A stretch of 64,000 nucleotides of DNA from assembly GCA_009809945.1 (NCBI GenBank), contig WTPW01000765.1, positions 119,671-183,670 on the forward strand. The letters run 5' to 3'. Shown here in pieces: positions 46,885 through 57,605 of this stretch (position 1 is the first letter of the stretch; every line of letters begins with the position of its first letter). This DNA comes from Gigaspora margarita (taxonomy: Eukaryota > Glomeromycota > Glomeromycetes > Diversisporales > Gigasporaceae). A program made the translations under genes and the position numbers. A model generated the notes under the pieces. The model saw only the letters and a list, made by a program, of their open reading frames with translations. It did no database searches and was not told the DNA's origin.

Positions 46885-47456
46885 ATGACTTTTCATGAAA
46901 ATTATTCAAATCTTCTTACCCAACTACCACCTTCATTAATAAAAGCTGGATGGATTCGGCTTACAACTCGAAAAAAAAATCCATTATCAGAAAGTGAAGC
47001 AAGTAGTATTAGCCCTATTATAGAGGCATTTTTAAAACATGAAGTTGATAGATACCAAAAAAATAAAAATCTCGATATAATCCTACAATAGAAGTAAAGA
47101 CAAAGTCTCATTGTATAGTAATACCAGTTTCAAACCCCAAAAAGTCAGGATTCAAAGAAGAGACAAAATCTCGAATCTCTGATTCTTCCTCTAATAGCTT
47201 GCTTTATAATACTAATATTGCTCCATTATACTCTGAAGAAGAGGTTAATGCTAGAATCAAAGAAGCTAAAGATAATTTACGTCAAGAATTTTTTAAATCT
47301 ACTGAGGAAACCTTAAAAACTATTAAGCAACAGAAAGATATAGAATGCAATCAAATTAAGATAAATATGGCCAATCAGAGTACAAAATTATTCGAACTTA
47401 CATTAAAAAAATTAATCCGAGATGGTAATATATATATAATCTTATTTATCAGTTAG
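46885..47456 (+). pseudogene. Coiled-coil protein, one frameshift
   Basis: It starts MTFHENYSNLLTQLPPSLIK, reads to a TAG near 47091, and continues in another frame (VKTKSHCIVIPVSNPKKSG) into a charged helical region EEEVNARIKEAKDNLRQEF...EETLKTIKQQKDIECNQIKI that looks like coiled coil. A single frameshift near 47090 separates the parts, so I read one gene of about 190 residues. It is on the same strand as the polymerase, convergent with the Gag-protease gene. No function is recognised. Confidence 0.5.
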
Positions 47457-47603
47457 AAGAAAAAGATGGTAAATCATATTCTAACAATGGAGTTGGTGCA
47501 TAAGCACATATATCCTGGAAAAAGTGATTTATACATTTTTCCTATATTGAATTATCTCGAACTTGTGATTTATTGCATAGAATGCAAGGTCTAAGACCAC
47601 TAA

Positions 47604-50600
47604 TTATTTTTTTTTTATTGCAGAGCATTGGCTTTTCGAGTCTAGACCTAGGTCAGATACAAAGTGTTCTGCTTCGCAGTGATTCGGAGAAGAGGTAAAG
47701 CCTTGAATCTCTGATTCATCATCTAATGACTTGCTTTGCAAGAAATCATTCTTACTAGATAGACTAAAATCTGAACTAAAACATACAAGAGTATGCCATT
47801 CCTCTAATAATATATTGTTATCCTTACTAGATGGACTATGACCCTTTAGGGTCGCCCCTTCGGGCCTGCAAAGCAATGATGGCATAGAGTGCTGAATCTC
47901 TGATTTCCCTTCGGGTCTAGAAGAATTAGTAGATACTTGGACTGAATCTTGCTTGTGAAAAGTTAGATTGATTTCTGGTTTAAATATTTCTCTCTGGGAC
48001 TTATGTACTGAAAGAGGTATAGTAATTACTTTACCTTTATGTATTAACTTGAATTCACGCTTGACAATAGGCTCCCATCCAGCACGATCAAGCAAAGGAG
48101 TGCCTAATAATATCCAAGGTTTATCATCGTNCATTACTGGAAANTCTTCTGTAATTGTACAACTATTATCTNNATANCCAAAAGTAATTGGTACATTATA
48201 ACAAGTTCCAATAGATTCTAAAGAATTATTACGCCATTTTACAGAAGGTTTTTTTATTTTTGTCAATATTCATTCCTAATAGTTTTGCAAGACCTTTTGA
48301 TTTAAGAGAGCAGTTTGCTCCACTATCTATTAATGCACCAGGTACTTGAATGTTTTTTCCTGATGGTGAAGTAATTTGGCAAGTAATAGTTGCAACTTCA
48401 TTAGGAATAATTTTACGAATAAAATTAATTTCTATAGGATTTGGCTATGAAATTTCTGCTTCCGGTTGCATCTCTTCTGGGGCCTTTTGGGATAGTATAT
48501 TTGCTTGCTGGGAAGCAATTCGAATTAGATCAGATATTGGTTGTAAAATATATGAGAATACCATAGTAATNTNATGCCAGAACTTTTCTCGTTNCTTGTC
48601 TGAGAAATTTGAAGTAAAATGATTTAGAACAGGATCTTTTAGTGCAATGAATTCGGCATTAATCATATTATATCCATTAATAGATACTTCTTTAGGTTGT
48701 GTACGAGTAAATGAATCAACCATTGATCGTAAAATAGCAAAAAATGCATTTAGACTAATATTATCTGTAGGAATTTTAAGTAACCTAATATCTTTACTGC
48801 TCTTTTTATCAGAAGAAGTGTTACTAGATTTTTTGCTAGAAGTTTTATTGTGAAGCAATGATCTTTCAGATCTTGGTCTGGCACTTTTGCACTTCTTTGA
48901 GCTTTTGGTATCAGAATAAGTTATTTTTTTTTTTGTAGCATTGACTTCATATTCATCTAAATCGCTTTCTGAACTACTAGACTCATTTTCAGATGATTCA
49001 GAAGATCCTGATTTGCTTTGTGAATATGTCAAGGTATTGGTTTCAAGTTCATTTTCACTTGATGTTGTATCATTTTCACTATCACTAGAGTCTGAAGACG
49101 ATTTATCAGAAATTATATGGGCATTAACATGCTTTGATCGACCTGATGATTTCTTTTTTTGAGTCTTATTGCGAAGCAATGACCCTTTGGGTCTAGATTT
49201 TGATTTTGATTTAGTCTTGCGTCGAGAGGATTTAGGCTTGCTAGAAATCTTTTTTATAGCTTTAGCGATTTTAGTCTGATTAATTTGGAGGTCTTCTAAT
49301 TGTTTACAAATATCTTCAACAGGATCGTTATCATCATAAAAACTATTAGGATCAGGATCAGGTTCATCTTTTACAAGGTCATTTAAGAATCGATCTATAT
49401 GAATCTTGTCTGCTTTTTCTTTAGCAGGACTAGGCTTTTTAGCTAAAGTCTTTTTAGCTTGCTTTATAATCTCTATAAATTGTCTAATCGTTTCAGTATT
49501 AGAATCAACTTGGGATACTTGTTTTGGCTTTGCTTCAAAGATGCGCTTCTCTGAGGCTAGACTTTGTTTTTCTCTGGAAGCTATTCATTCTTCTACAAGC
49601 TTGTCAATATCTGTATTAGAATAAAATTGCTGTTAATGCTCTATAGCAGATTTTGGAATAGAATATGCTCCAGATAATTGCTCTGTCTTATATCTCTCAA
49701 TTTCTTCGAGTTCTGTAAGCAATTCAGATACGGGTCTGTTAATTCCAATACGTCGATTTCTAATTGATTATCGGGAGAGATACCACGAATAAATTGTAAT
49801 CGAATTTGTTGTTCATCAATATCAGCAAGCCTAGCAAGTTTACGTAACTTGGAATAGAAATGGCCAACAGGGTCGCTACCTTGAATTGTTGAACCAAAGA
49901 GCATTCGCTGTTTTTCTGCAGTGACCGTGGGATAGTTAGTTTTAAGCCAGTATATTGCCTGGCCAAGTCAGATTCCATCTGCTACTATAGTTTGTCCAGC
50001 ATTAGCATTTGGTGCATTGGTAATCGATCTGTTGGGCGTCCATCAGCAAAAGACCAGTCTTTATCAAATACTGTATGAGCTGGAATAACAATATTTCCAG
50101 CCTGGCCCACAGCACCGTGTCTTAAATTCGCTCCAAGTTGTACTGCCGTTCGTTCCTGAGTCGCACCTAAATTGGCTTGGCCAGTATTATCTAATAAATT
50201 TCTCAATTCCCAATTCTTTCTTCGAAGAGATCTTTCATACCAATCTTTTGCATCACTTTTGAGACATGTTTCAAATAGACCATGTGCTCGTATTCTGTGA
50301 GCATGTCTAGCTAATACATTAATTCCTACAGCCACAAGATATGAGCGAAAAGAATCAATAAATTCTTCTAGATCCTCATTGGGATAGCCATAAAAATTTG
50401 GAGGTGGGTATCCTGCCATTTCTCTATATTGGTTATTTATAGGTTGATTATTCTGAAGTGCAAAAATTTGCTGATTCAAATTATTAATTAATTGTTCTGA
50501 ATCTCGTGCTCGAGTTTTCCACTTATCCCACTTGTTGTCCAGTTGAATATCAGCAAGTAATAAATTATTTTCTAGAGTCTTGCATTTATTTTTCCATTTG

Positions 50601-51538
50601 CTGTATCAATTTTTTGTAAGATTTAAGAGGTGCATAGTAATTGCTCTATCTGTTTTATATTCTTGTAATTGCTAATGGGTTCGTCTATTTTTGAATCTTA
50701 ATGCAAATCTTTCTAGAATCAATTCTAATATTTGCCTTTTTTGCATACGAATTGTAATTCGTCTATCAAGCTCTCGAGATTTAAATATATTATGTTGTGT
50801 TCTGTGGGCCTCATAAGCCTGATGAAGAAGGCCATAGTCATTTTGAAGCATGGCTAACTGGGTTTGTGAATCGGCAAACTGGGTCTGGGAATTGGTTAAC
50901 TGGGTTTGCAAAGTTAGTAGCTAGGTCTGCAAATTCACTATTCGATTTTCTGCATTAATTGCTCGAGCATTTGCTCGTGGATATATTTGTAGCACCAATC
51001 TTTCAAACCTTTCTCCGGCATCAGAAATTATATCAAGATTTTCTTTAATATCATCTAATGAAGGTGCTATTGTAATTGGGCTTTCAAAATATTCTCTAAT
51101 GCTATTAACCTCTCGTGTAATTCTACATTTCTGGATCGTGGCTTGATTTTCAGGAAGAGATAATGTTCGGGAGGATCCTGGTGGTTGTACCATTTCTATA
51201 GTATCATTGGAATTTTTATATAAAACAAGTATTTTTTCATTAAGCTTGTCAATTTCATTTTAAAAAAATGCCAACTGCTTTTCTAAATAATCTATATAAT
51301 TTTCTCGCTTTTCAGACTCTTTAAATACATTTTCTAACTGTTTTATAAGATTAGAAATTTCTGATCTCAATGGGTCTAGCTCCTCATCCCGAATTGAGAT
51401 TTCTTTTTCAAGATAATTAATATAATCCTCTTTTGTAACAAGATCCTGTTGTAATTTGCAAACTCGATCTTGTATTGCTAATAAAACACTTTTAAATTGA
51501 TTAATTTTACTAGATGATATATTTTCTAGCAATGCCAT
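47604..51538 (-). pseudogene. Gag-like structural protein fused to a DSGA aspartic protease
   Basis: On the minus strand from MALLENISSSKINQFKSVLL: an N-terminal coiled coil, a QTQLTNSQTQFADSQTQLA heptad-like stretch, then a retrotransposon Gag core (FYGYPNEDLEEFIDSFRSYL; CLKSDAKDWYERSL; FYSKLRKLARLADIDEQQIR; LQFIRGISPDNQLEI). A Lys/Ser/Glu-rich tail comes next, and then a retropepsin-type domain with VPGALIDSGANCSLKSKGLA (catalytic DSGA near 48330) and PWILLGTPLLDRAGWEP as the second conserved loop. The frame is broken by stops and shifts (after 51260, 50921, 50672, 49985, around 49760, near 48440). There is no RT, RNase H or LTR. Its ATG is 26 bp from the divergent integrase ATG, so the two share a promoter region. 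It probably makes and matures a capsid-like shell; this is inferred. Confidence 0.78.
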
Positions 51539-51564
51539 CTTTTTTAAAACTATAATAAGAAAAA

Positions 51565-52631
51565 ATGTTATCTATTCCTATTATTCATGTAGATTCTGAA
51601 AAAGCTCATGAATTAGATATATCTATTGCTTTGCGTAAAATTTATTATCAACCTAATAGCTATCAAAGAACTGCGAAAAAATTGTATGAAGCTTTCTAAA
51701 GGCTGGGTTCGACTTTGTTGAGGATGAAGTACGTAATTGGCTTGAAAAACAAGCTTTATATCAAATTCATAAGCCTTGACCAAGATTTATTCCTAGAGCT
51801 TCATTTAATAACATACAGATTCCTAATGAATGCCATCAAGCTGATATTTTTTATATGCCTCATGATATAATTAATAACAAAATATATAAATATTGTTTAT
51901 GTATAGTTGACGTTGCTTCCAGATATAAGTGGGCAGTTCCTTTAACTGATAAGACATCTAATAGTATAGCTAAAACCTTTAAGAAAGTTTATAGTAATTC
52001 CAAGTGCTCTCTTATTTGGCCTAAATTATTAATGGTCGATCCTGGTTCAGAATTTAAATCTGATTGTAAAGAATTAATGGATAAATATAATGTTAAAATT
52101 AAGGTTGGTATGTCTCATAGATCCCAGGCTATTGTTGAAAGATTTAATCNTACTTTGGCAGAAAAATTGTTTCGATTACAAGATGCTTCAGATTTATTAT
52201 TGCCTATATCTAAGAAATCAAGGGCTTGGGTTAGAAATCTTTATATAATTATTGGTAATCTTAATAATTCAGTAACTAGATTAATTGGCATGGCCCCTGC
52301 TAAAGCTATAAAAATGAAACAAATTATTTCATCATCTTCTAAATTACGCAATGGATCTATAGGCTTTGATGAATCCAAGCTATCTTATAATATTCCTGTA
52401 AGATATTTACTTGAATCTGGTGAGCTAGAAGGTAGAAGTAAAAGATCAACTGATTGCAATTGGTCACCTCAAGTTTATCATATTCGTGAGTCTTTGGTGC
52501 AAAAAAATTAGCCTATCTTATATTGGGTTGAAGATGATAAGGGCAATAGACCAAAGCAGTTTTTTGTCAGAGAAGTGCTTTTAATCGTAAAGGATGTGCA
52601 ATTACCTCCTCAGTGGGTGCTTGCGAATTAA
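51565..52631 (+). pseudogene. Polinton integrase (retroviral-type DDE, RVE fold)
   Basis: Starts MLSIPIIHVDSEKAHELDIS, includes an N-terminal helical region (IYYQPNSYQRTAKKLYEA), then after a frameshift near 51700 VRNWLEKQALYQIHKP and the catalytic core. First Asp is in CHQADIFYM, second in MVDPGSEFKSD, Glu in VERFN-TLAEKL, a D-D-35-E type triad. ASRYKWAVPLTDK is the expected strand after the first Asp. The C-terminus (VRYLLESGELEGRSKRSTD...ILYWVEDDKGN...FVREVLL) matches the Polinton integrase tail. It would insert the element and cut its ends. Stops lie near 51779 and 52511. It is divergent from Gag-protease with 26 bp between start codons. Confidence 0.88.
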
Positions 52632-52725
52632 ATATTTTTATGATATGAAAGATGCTCATGGAATGCTTCAAGTTGGTGTTCTTGGTCTTTTATAAATTAA
52701 GAAATGATTGTAAAATGCTTTATGT

Positions 52726-53115
52726 TTAATTTTCTGATAGAAATTTATCTATATTATCAATTTCATTATTATCAAGNAAGTTATCAATTTCACTTCGAAT
52801 TTTAGTTAAATCTTTGAAATATGGTTTTGCTAATTTATAATATAAAAGATTAAGATCTCCAATAGCTTTTAATAGTTTGGGTTCGAATCTATACCATTGT
52901 TTATATTGCTCTTTCATCTCCATATATTTTTCTTTATTCAGAAATTTGTTTTTTGCATATTCCACTATATATTCATCTGGCTCTTCGACATTAAATAAAT
53001 TCCTATATTGCTTTTTATAACCTTTCATTAATTTTTCATCTCTAGACTTTCTGCAATAATCTGCTACTATAACTAACTCTTTGATAGCTTTAGCAATATC
53101 TTGCCATTTAGGCAT
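52726..53115 (-). CDS. Small charged helical protein, convergent with the integrase
   Basis: A 129-aa frame from MPKWQDIAKAIKELVIVADY to a C-terminal DNIDKFLSEN, rich in Lys, Glu and Tyr, predicted mostly helical, with one ambiguous base. In-frame sequence continues upstream without another Met (SNESESSTENQL), so the start could be further up or on another exon. It lies between the integrase stop and the right TIR. No family is recognised. Its open length in a decayed element argues for a real gene, but chance cannot be excluded. Confidence 0.5.
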   Translation of the reverse strand: MPKWQDIAKAIKELVIVADYCRKSRDEKLMKGYKKQYRNLFNVEEPDEYIVEYAKNKFLNKEKYMEMKEQYKQWYRFEPKLLKAIGDLNLLYYKLAKPYFKDLTKIRSEIDNXLDNNEIDNIDKFLSEN

Positions 53116-53307
53116 TAATTGATTTTCAGTTGAGGATTCAGACTCATTGGATAACTGATTGATGTTTTTATTAGTAGATGATATTTGAATATATGTTTTG
53201 ATTATCTAAAGTTTTGTATATGGGTGCTGGTACAAAATTCCTTATCTGTTACTTATAAAATATTTTTATTCAATTTGAAAATTAATATGTACTAGCTATA
53301 TATAAAA

Positions 53308-53565
53308 ATGCAATTAGATGAATATATATGTGATTTCCTTTTATATACTGGAGCGATATGCGGTCGATCATATATGAATCCTAAAGGGTGTTGGCTTCAT
53401 AAAAATGCTATTAGGCGTTATCCTTGTACGGATTGTGGTAAACCTACTCGGTCTAAAAGCGGTAGATGTCCTAACCATATTAGAAGCTATTATATTGGTA
53501 AACATTATCAAAAGTATTATAAAAGGAAAATAGATACTTACCTTGATTTATATATAGGTGAATAA
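53308..53565 (+). CDS. Cys-rich small protein encoded in the right TIR
   Basis: An 85-aa frame, MQLDEYICDFLLYTGAICGR onward, about 90% identical to the left-TIR copy. Cys/His spacing is CGRS, GCWLHKNAIRRYPCTDCGK and GRCPNH, with all ligands present here. It reads toward the element tip and ends LDLYIGE; the left copy stops three residues earlier through a changed stop. Being duplicated by the inverted repeat, each element would carry two genes. A role in end recognition or regulation is a guess. Confidence 0.6.
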   Translation: MQLDEYICDFLLYTGAICGRSYMNPKGCWLHKNAIRRYPCTDCGKPTRSKSGRCPNHIRSYYIGKHYQKYYKRKIDTYLDLYIGE

Positions 53566-53645
53566 TATATAATGTGACGATGCGATCATTTTTTTGTCAT
53601 CATCCAATTTGATTATAAAATATAAAAATAGAGAGTTCTAGCTAT

Positions 53646-53931
53646 TAGAGTTCCGCAATTTGATTTGATCTTCAAATATTTGAATCAAATATTTGATCAA
53701 ATTCAAATTCAAATTTGACTATATTTGATTTGATCAAATTCAAATTTGGCCAAATTTGATTTGATTTGACAAATATTTGATTTGATTTGAAAATTACTAT
53801 TAAAAATTCAAATTCAAATCAAATTCAAATTCAAATATTTGAATCAAATCAAATTCAAATCAGGGTCAATTTGATATGATCAAATTCAAATTAACCCAAT
53901 ATTTGATTTGATTTGAATTTGAGGAACCCTA
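53646..53931. mobile_element. 286-bp hAT-like MITE inside the Polinton TIR
   Basis: Ends tagagttccgcaatttga and tttgaggaacccta are inverted, flanked by ctagctat on both sides (53638-53645, 53932-53939). The left TIR shows the empty site. The interior is made almost wholly of caaattcaaatttgattt-type short repeats. Confidence 0.9.
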
Positions 53932-54084
53932 CTAGCTATATAATTTTTGGTACCCTGGTTTTTATATAGGTAATAAAGTGTTGTTATAGAATATAGGCTT
54001 TCTATAACGACTAGAAAGCAAAATGAATACTTTTGTACCTAGGGTACCAAAAAATTGACCCAGAAGTCCTAATTTTGCCCTACT

Positions 54085-55199
54085 GCTTCAGACAATTAAC
54101 TGATTAATTGATTGGCTAGTTGATCTTGCAATTAATAACTATGCACAAAATTCATTCACATTATATAACATACTTTGTTTATTTGGACTATGCTAGCAAA
54201 TATTTTAAACCGGAGATGATTTTTATTGAAAGCAAAAAATGTGCTAGAGAAGTAAATGACTAACCGAGTTGGCCAGAATGGCAATGACATCCTGCGACAA
54301 AGCAATCAAAATTGCACTGGGAGTCGGTATAGGAGTATTGTAGCTGGTAGAGTTATTCCTTGCCTGCTAAAGCAAGCAAGCTGTGAGTGAAAAATACAAG
54401 TGAGGAAATAATAGAATTATGTGTCTTCATTTCGGGTTGGGTTAAGTGGGTCATGCAAATTTTTCCTTTAAGAACTTGTGGATGTATATCTAATTCATAT
54501 GTACCTGCTAATTTTATTGTATATCTTATTTGTCTTTGATCTTTCTTGTGTCATTTTCTGATTTCACATGCTTTTAGCCTTACCTGTAATGGCCTTTTGG
54601 ATGAAAAATCATGCACTTGCTCTTATTTTTGGTTATATGATATTCTATTACCTTGCAATATATTCAATAGCTACTTGATACGTAAATATCAAGATAGCTT
54701 TTGTCTTGAATCTATTTACCTGATCAAACATGTGATAGGCCTAGTTGCAGTCACACGTTTGATCGAGAGATCCTAAGTATATAGTAAGTATGTAATCGGT
54801 AATATAAGTATGTAGTAATTGGTATGATGAAGATAATTTTAGTAGCATTAGCAAGTATGAGGTAATTGGATCATAGTAATTTAGTAAGCATGATATGATT
54901 GAATTGATTTTGTTCTTTCTGCAAATTTAACTTTTGTTCTGGTTACATTGACCCTCCCCTCCCACTCCAAAATTGATGCAACACTGCTTTAATTGGTCTG
55001 CTAAGACAGCAACCATAAATTGTAACCTGATATCACGTTGGTTTGATTGGCCTGCTAAGATAGTACCCAAAAATTGTGGCCTATTGGAATAACAGTCATA
55101 TATATAGGAATAGCTTGTTATTTGTAGTTTAAAAAAAAAAAATTTTTTTACAATCACATAATGTAATAACGTGAGATAAGTTTTTAAGCAAATTGAAGT
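54085..55199. other. Spacer without recognisable genes
   Basis: Less AT-rich than its surroundings in places (54240-54480) but no frame shows a motif. Two related blocks, tttaattggtctgctaagac and tttgattggcctgctaagat, occur at about 54987 and 55035, a short local duplication. Confidence 0.4.
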
Positions 55200-55352
55200 T
55201 ATTGCTAAAGTTTATAAATCTCCTAAACTCAGAATTTTGTTTTAGATAATGCTACCTCACACCTTGTGCAAGATTATATTATTTGTAGAATGTATGCTCG
55301 CGCAAGGCATATCTCTAAGCATCCCTTTAAAATTAAGTATTAATTTTTTTTT
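55200..55352 (+). pseudogene. DDE-transposase fragment
   Basis: One frame reads NFVLDNATSHLVQDYIICRM then YARARHISKHPFKIKY and a stop. VLDNATSH resembles the second catalytic Asp motif (LLxDNAxSH) of Tc1/pogo-type DDE endonucleases. No other catalytic motif is found nearby, so this is a short relic or chance similarity. Confidence 0.35.
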
Positions 55353-55394
55353 ATTTATGCCATAAAAAATATACAATAATGCTTTGTTAAAAGC

Positions 55395-55565
55395 TACTAA
55401 TTCATTCTAGGCCCAAAAATATACAACAATGCTTTCACAACAATAATGCCTTTACAACAATGCCTTCACAATAATGTCTTCACAACAATGCCTTCACAAC
55501 AACACCTTCACAATAACACCTTAACAACTAAATAGCTTCACAATAATGCTTTCACAATATGTCTT
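55395..55565 (+). repeat. Minisatellite based on ttcacaacaatgcc
   Basis: About ten degenerate 14-15-bp units (acaacaatgccttcacaa, aataatgtcttcac and variants) in tandem. Non-coding. Confidence 0.8.
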
Positions 55566-56569
55566 GCAAGAATTGCTATCATAAAGGGAAATGGGTCGAG
55601 ATTATGAACTATCTTCAAAATTTCTTCTTGTTGAAAGGCTTGAATAAGGTCTAGATAGAGGTGTGGACTATATTTTTTAATTTGTTTTTGGCTTTTTTCA
55701 CTAAATTAAAAATTCCAGTATTCATAAATATTGCTAATAAAATACCTATTATTCAAAAAAATAAAAATGTTTTTCAAATAGTGCTGAAAAAGATTAAACT
55801 CCTAACAAGATTAAAAAAAAATTTTAATCATACTATATAAGTGTGAAATAATGCTTATGAGCATTATTTTAAAAATTGAAATCCTTTAAAATAGTATTTT
55901 AGATATGCAGTCTCAAATTAACGTTCAAATTAATGCGCACTCTTGTATAAAAAATTAAATATTTAAAAAGTGCGCCAGAATTAGGTTTGGTCTAAGTAAT
56001 CCTATTTTTGAGCTCTAATGATCATCTCAAATATAAAAAACAACTTTTATTAGAATTTAAAAATAGGATACTTGGTACAAATCTAATTTTGAAGCACTTT
56101 TCAAATAAGTTAACACGCAGGTGGGCATTGTTTCAGCTTGGATGGTACCACATGAATGTAGTCTTTTTTTAATCAAAGTTTTGATTTAAACATTCTATAA
56201 AAACTCATATAACTTGAATTAGTGAGTTTTATATACTCAAAAAACCTTTTAGTAACAGTAAAGCAAAAAGTTCATTGCATTACCCAATGTATACAATATA
56301 AAACAAAATGCTAACTTTATAGGCACAATTAATTGTGATTTTATTCCTATCGTACTTCAAATTTGCATATAATAAAATAACTTGTCTTTATAAATACTTG
56401 TACTATATCCCGTGAATGCAGTTTTTTTTGAAAACCCTTGAAATTAGCAATTAAAAGCAGGTTACCATTGCAATTTACTATGAAATGTGGGTCAATTATA
56501 TGAATATCGATCACTTAAATTAAATAATAAAAATGTTACTTATATGATCTGCATGACAAATTGTATTAC
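55566..56569. other. AT-rich stretch with a weak inverted repeat
   Basis: About 55960-56100 has a loose inverted repeat (aagtgcgccagaattaggtt...aatcctatttt against aaaataggata...aatctaattttgaagcactt). No gene is seen. Confidence 0.45.
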
Positions 56570-56570
56570 T

Positions 56571-57450
56571 GATAAGTAAACCTTTTTTGGCTTCTAATTA
56601 AAAGTTGTAAAGCTTATTTTTCTGATTCTAATAGCAGATAAATTATTAAAATCGGTCTAGTGGATCTCAAGATACTTGGGATCAAAGAAGAGAATATAAA
56701 AATCAGCAAATTCACTGTTATACAAACTATTTCCTTTTTTATATATATTTTAAAAAGTTTTTTTATTGTAGTAAAAAATTTTACTAATAAAATAATAAAA
56801 ATATGTTTTAAGAAACTAGTATTTTTTTGAGCCAAAGAACAACTTTACTTAAGAACCCAAAGTTAATTGTAATAATAAAATTCTACACAAATTATAATTT
56901 TTTGTTAATAGCTTTTTTCTAACTTTAGATTTGTTTTTCTTTAAGGGCATGCCATTTATTATATGATTTTACTATAGATACATGATCAGTAATGATGATT
57001 ATGTCTATATATTATATTAACAAATTAAAATTAGATAAAGTAATCATACCATACATGGATGAAGGTGGCTACTAAATAAAAAATATCACATGATAAATGG
57101 TACACTCTTATATATTTTTTGAAAAGTTTTTTTATTATAATGAAAAATTTTACTAAAAAAATAATAAAATAATAAAATACAATTTAAAAAACTAATATTT
57201 TTTGAGTCAAAAAATAACTTTATTTAAGAGCACAAAGTCAATTATAATAATAAAATTTTGTGCAAATCACGATTTTTCGTTGATAGCTTTTCTAGCTTTG
57301 TATAATAGTAAATTTGCTAATTCTTATATTCTCTTTTTTGATCCCAAGTATCTTGGGATCCACTAGACTGATTTAATGATTTAATTACTATTAAAATCAA
57401 AAAAATGAGCTTTACAACTTTCAATTAGAAGCCAATAAGGTTTACTTATT
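56571..57450. mobile_element. ~880-bp element with ~150-bp inverted ends
   Basis: The left gataagtaaacctt...ggcttctaattaaaagttg and ...gatctcaagatacttgggatc are matched inversely by gatcccaagtatcttgggatc...caactttcaattagaagcc...aggtttacttat. Between them two direct copies of a ~100-bp segment (gagccaaagaacaactttac; gagtcaaaaaataactttat) occur at about 56825 and 57200. No ORF. The right end overlaps repeat R1. Confidence 0.75.
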
Positions 57451-57597
57451 AGTTTTTAGAGTTCGAGTTAGGGTTTGAATTAAAGTTAGAAGTAGAATTA
57501 GATATATTATATTAATTCTAAAAATAAAAATATTGTGTAACTATAGTAGAAATAGCAAAATACCATGATAGAAACAGCAATTTTCTATTAAATATAT
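57417..57597 (+). repeat. Dispersed repeat R1, second copy
   Basis: Homologous to 432-789 (aactttcaattag...ggtttacttattagttttta...gtgtaactatagtagaaatagcaaaataccat) but without the MITE found there. It therefore provides the empty site for that insertion. Confidence 0.7.
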
Positions 57598-57605
57598 AGT
57601 ACTGC

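Larger units (their letters stand above)
40607..54084. mobile_element. Polinton/Maverick-class DNA transposon, ~13.5 kb
   Basis: Terminal inverted repeats (40607-41183 and 53213-54084) begin 5'-AGTAGGGCAAAATTAGGA, matching the 5'-AG typical of Polintons. Inside, left to right: protein-primed type DNA polymerase B (+), a Cys/His protein (+), a coiled-coil protein (+), a Gag-aspartic protease gene (-), a Polinton-type integrase (+) and a small helical ORF (-). Each terminal repeat holds an outward-facing Cys-rich ORF. The expected 6-bp target duplication is not seen (cactcc versus gcttca). No FtsK/HerA-type ATPase, adenovirus-type cysteine protease or jelly-roll capsid is recognisable. All large genes carry stops or frameshifts, so this copy is dead. 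Confidence 0.88.
53213..54084. repeat. Polinton right terminal inverted repeat
   Basis: Inverse of 40607-41183, interrupted by a MITE at 53646-53931. It ends ...tcctaattttgccctact at 54084. Confidence 0.93.

Noticed and set aside
47604..51538. Gag-protease as part of a Ty3-type LTR retrotransposon nested in the Polinton
   Set aside because: No RT, RNase H, primer-binding site or LTR pair is visible and the integrase is Polinton-type on the opposite strand. Kept as the main alternative to the hybrid interpretation.
55395..55565. CRISPR-like regular repeats
   Set aside because: Units are contiguous minisatellite repeats without unique spacers, and the genome is eukaryotic.
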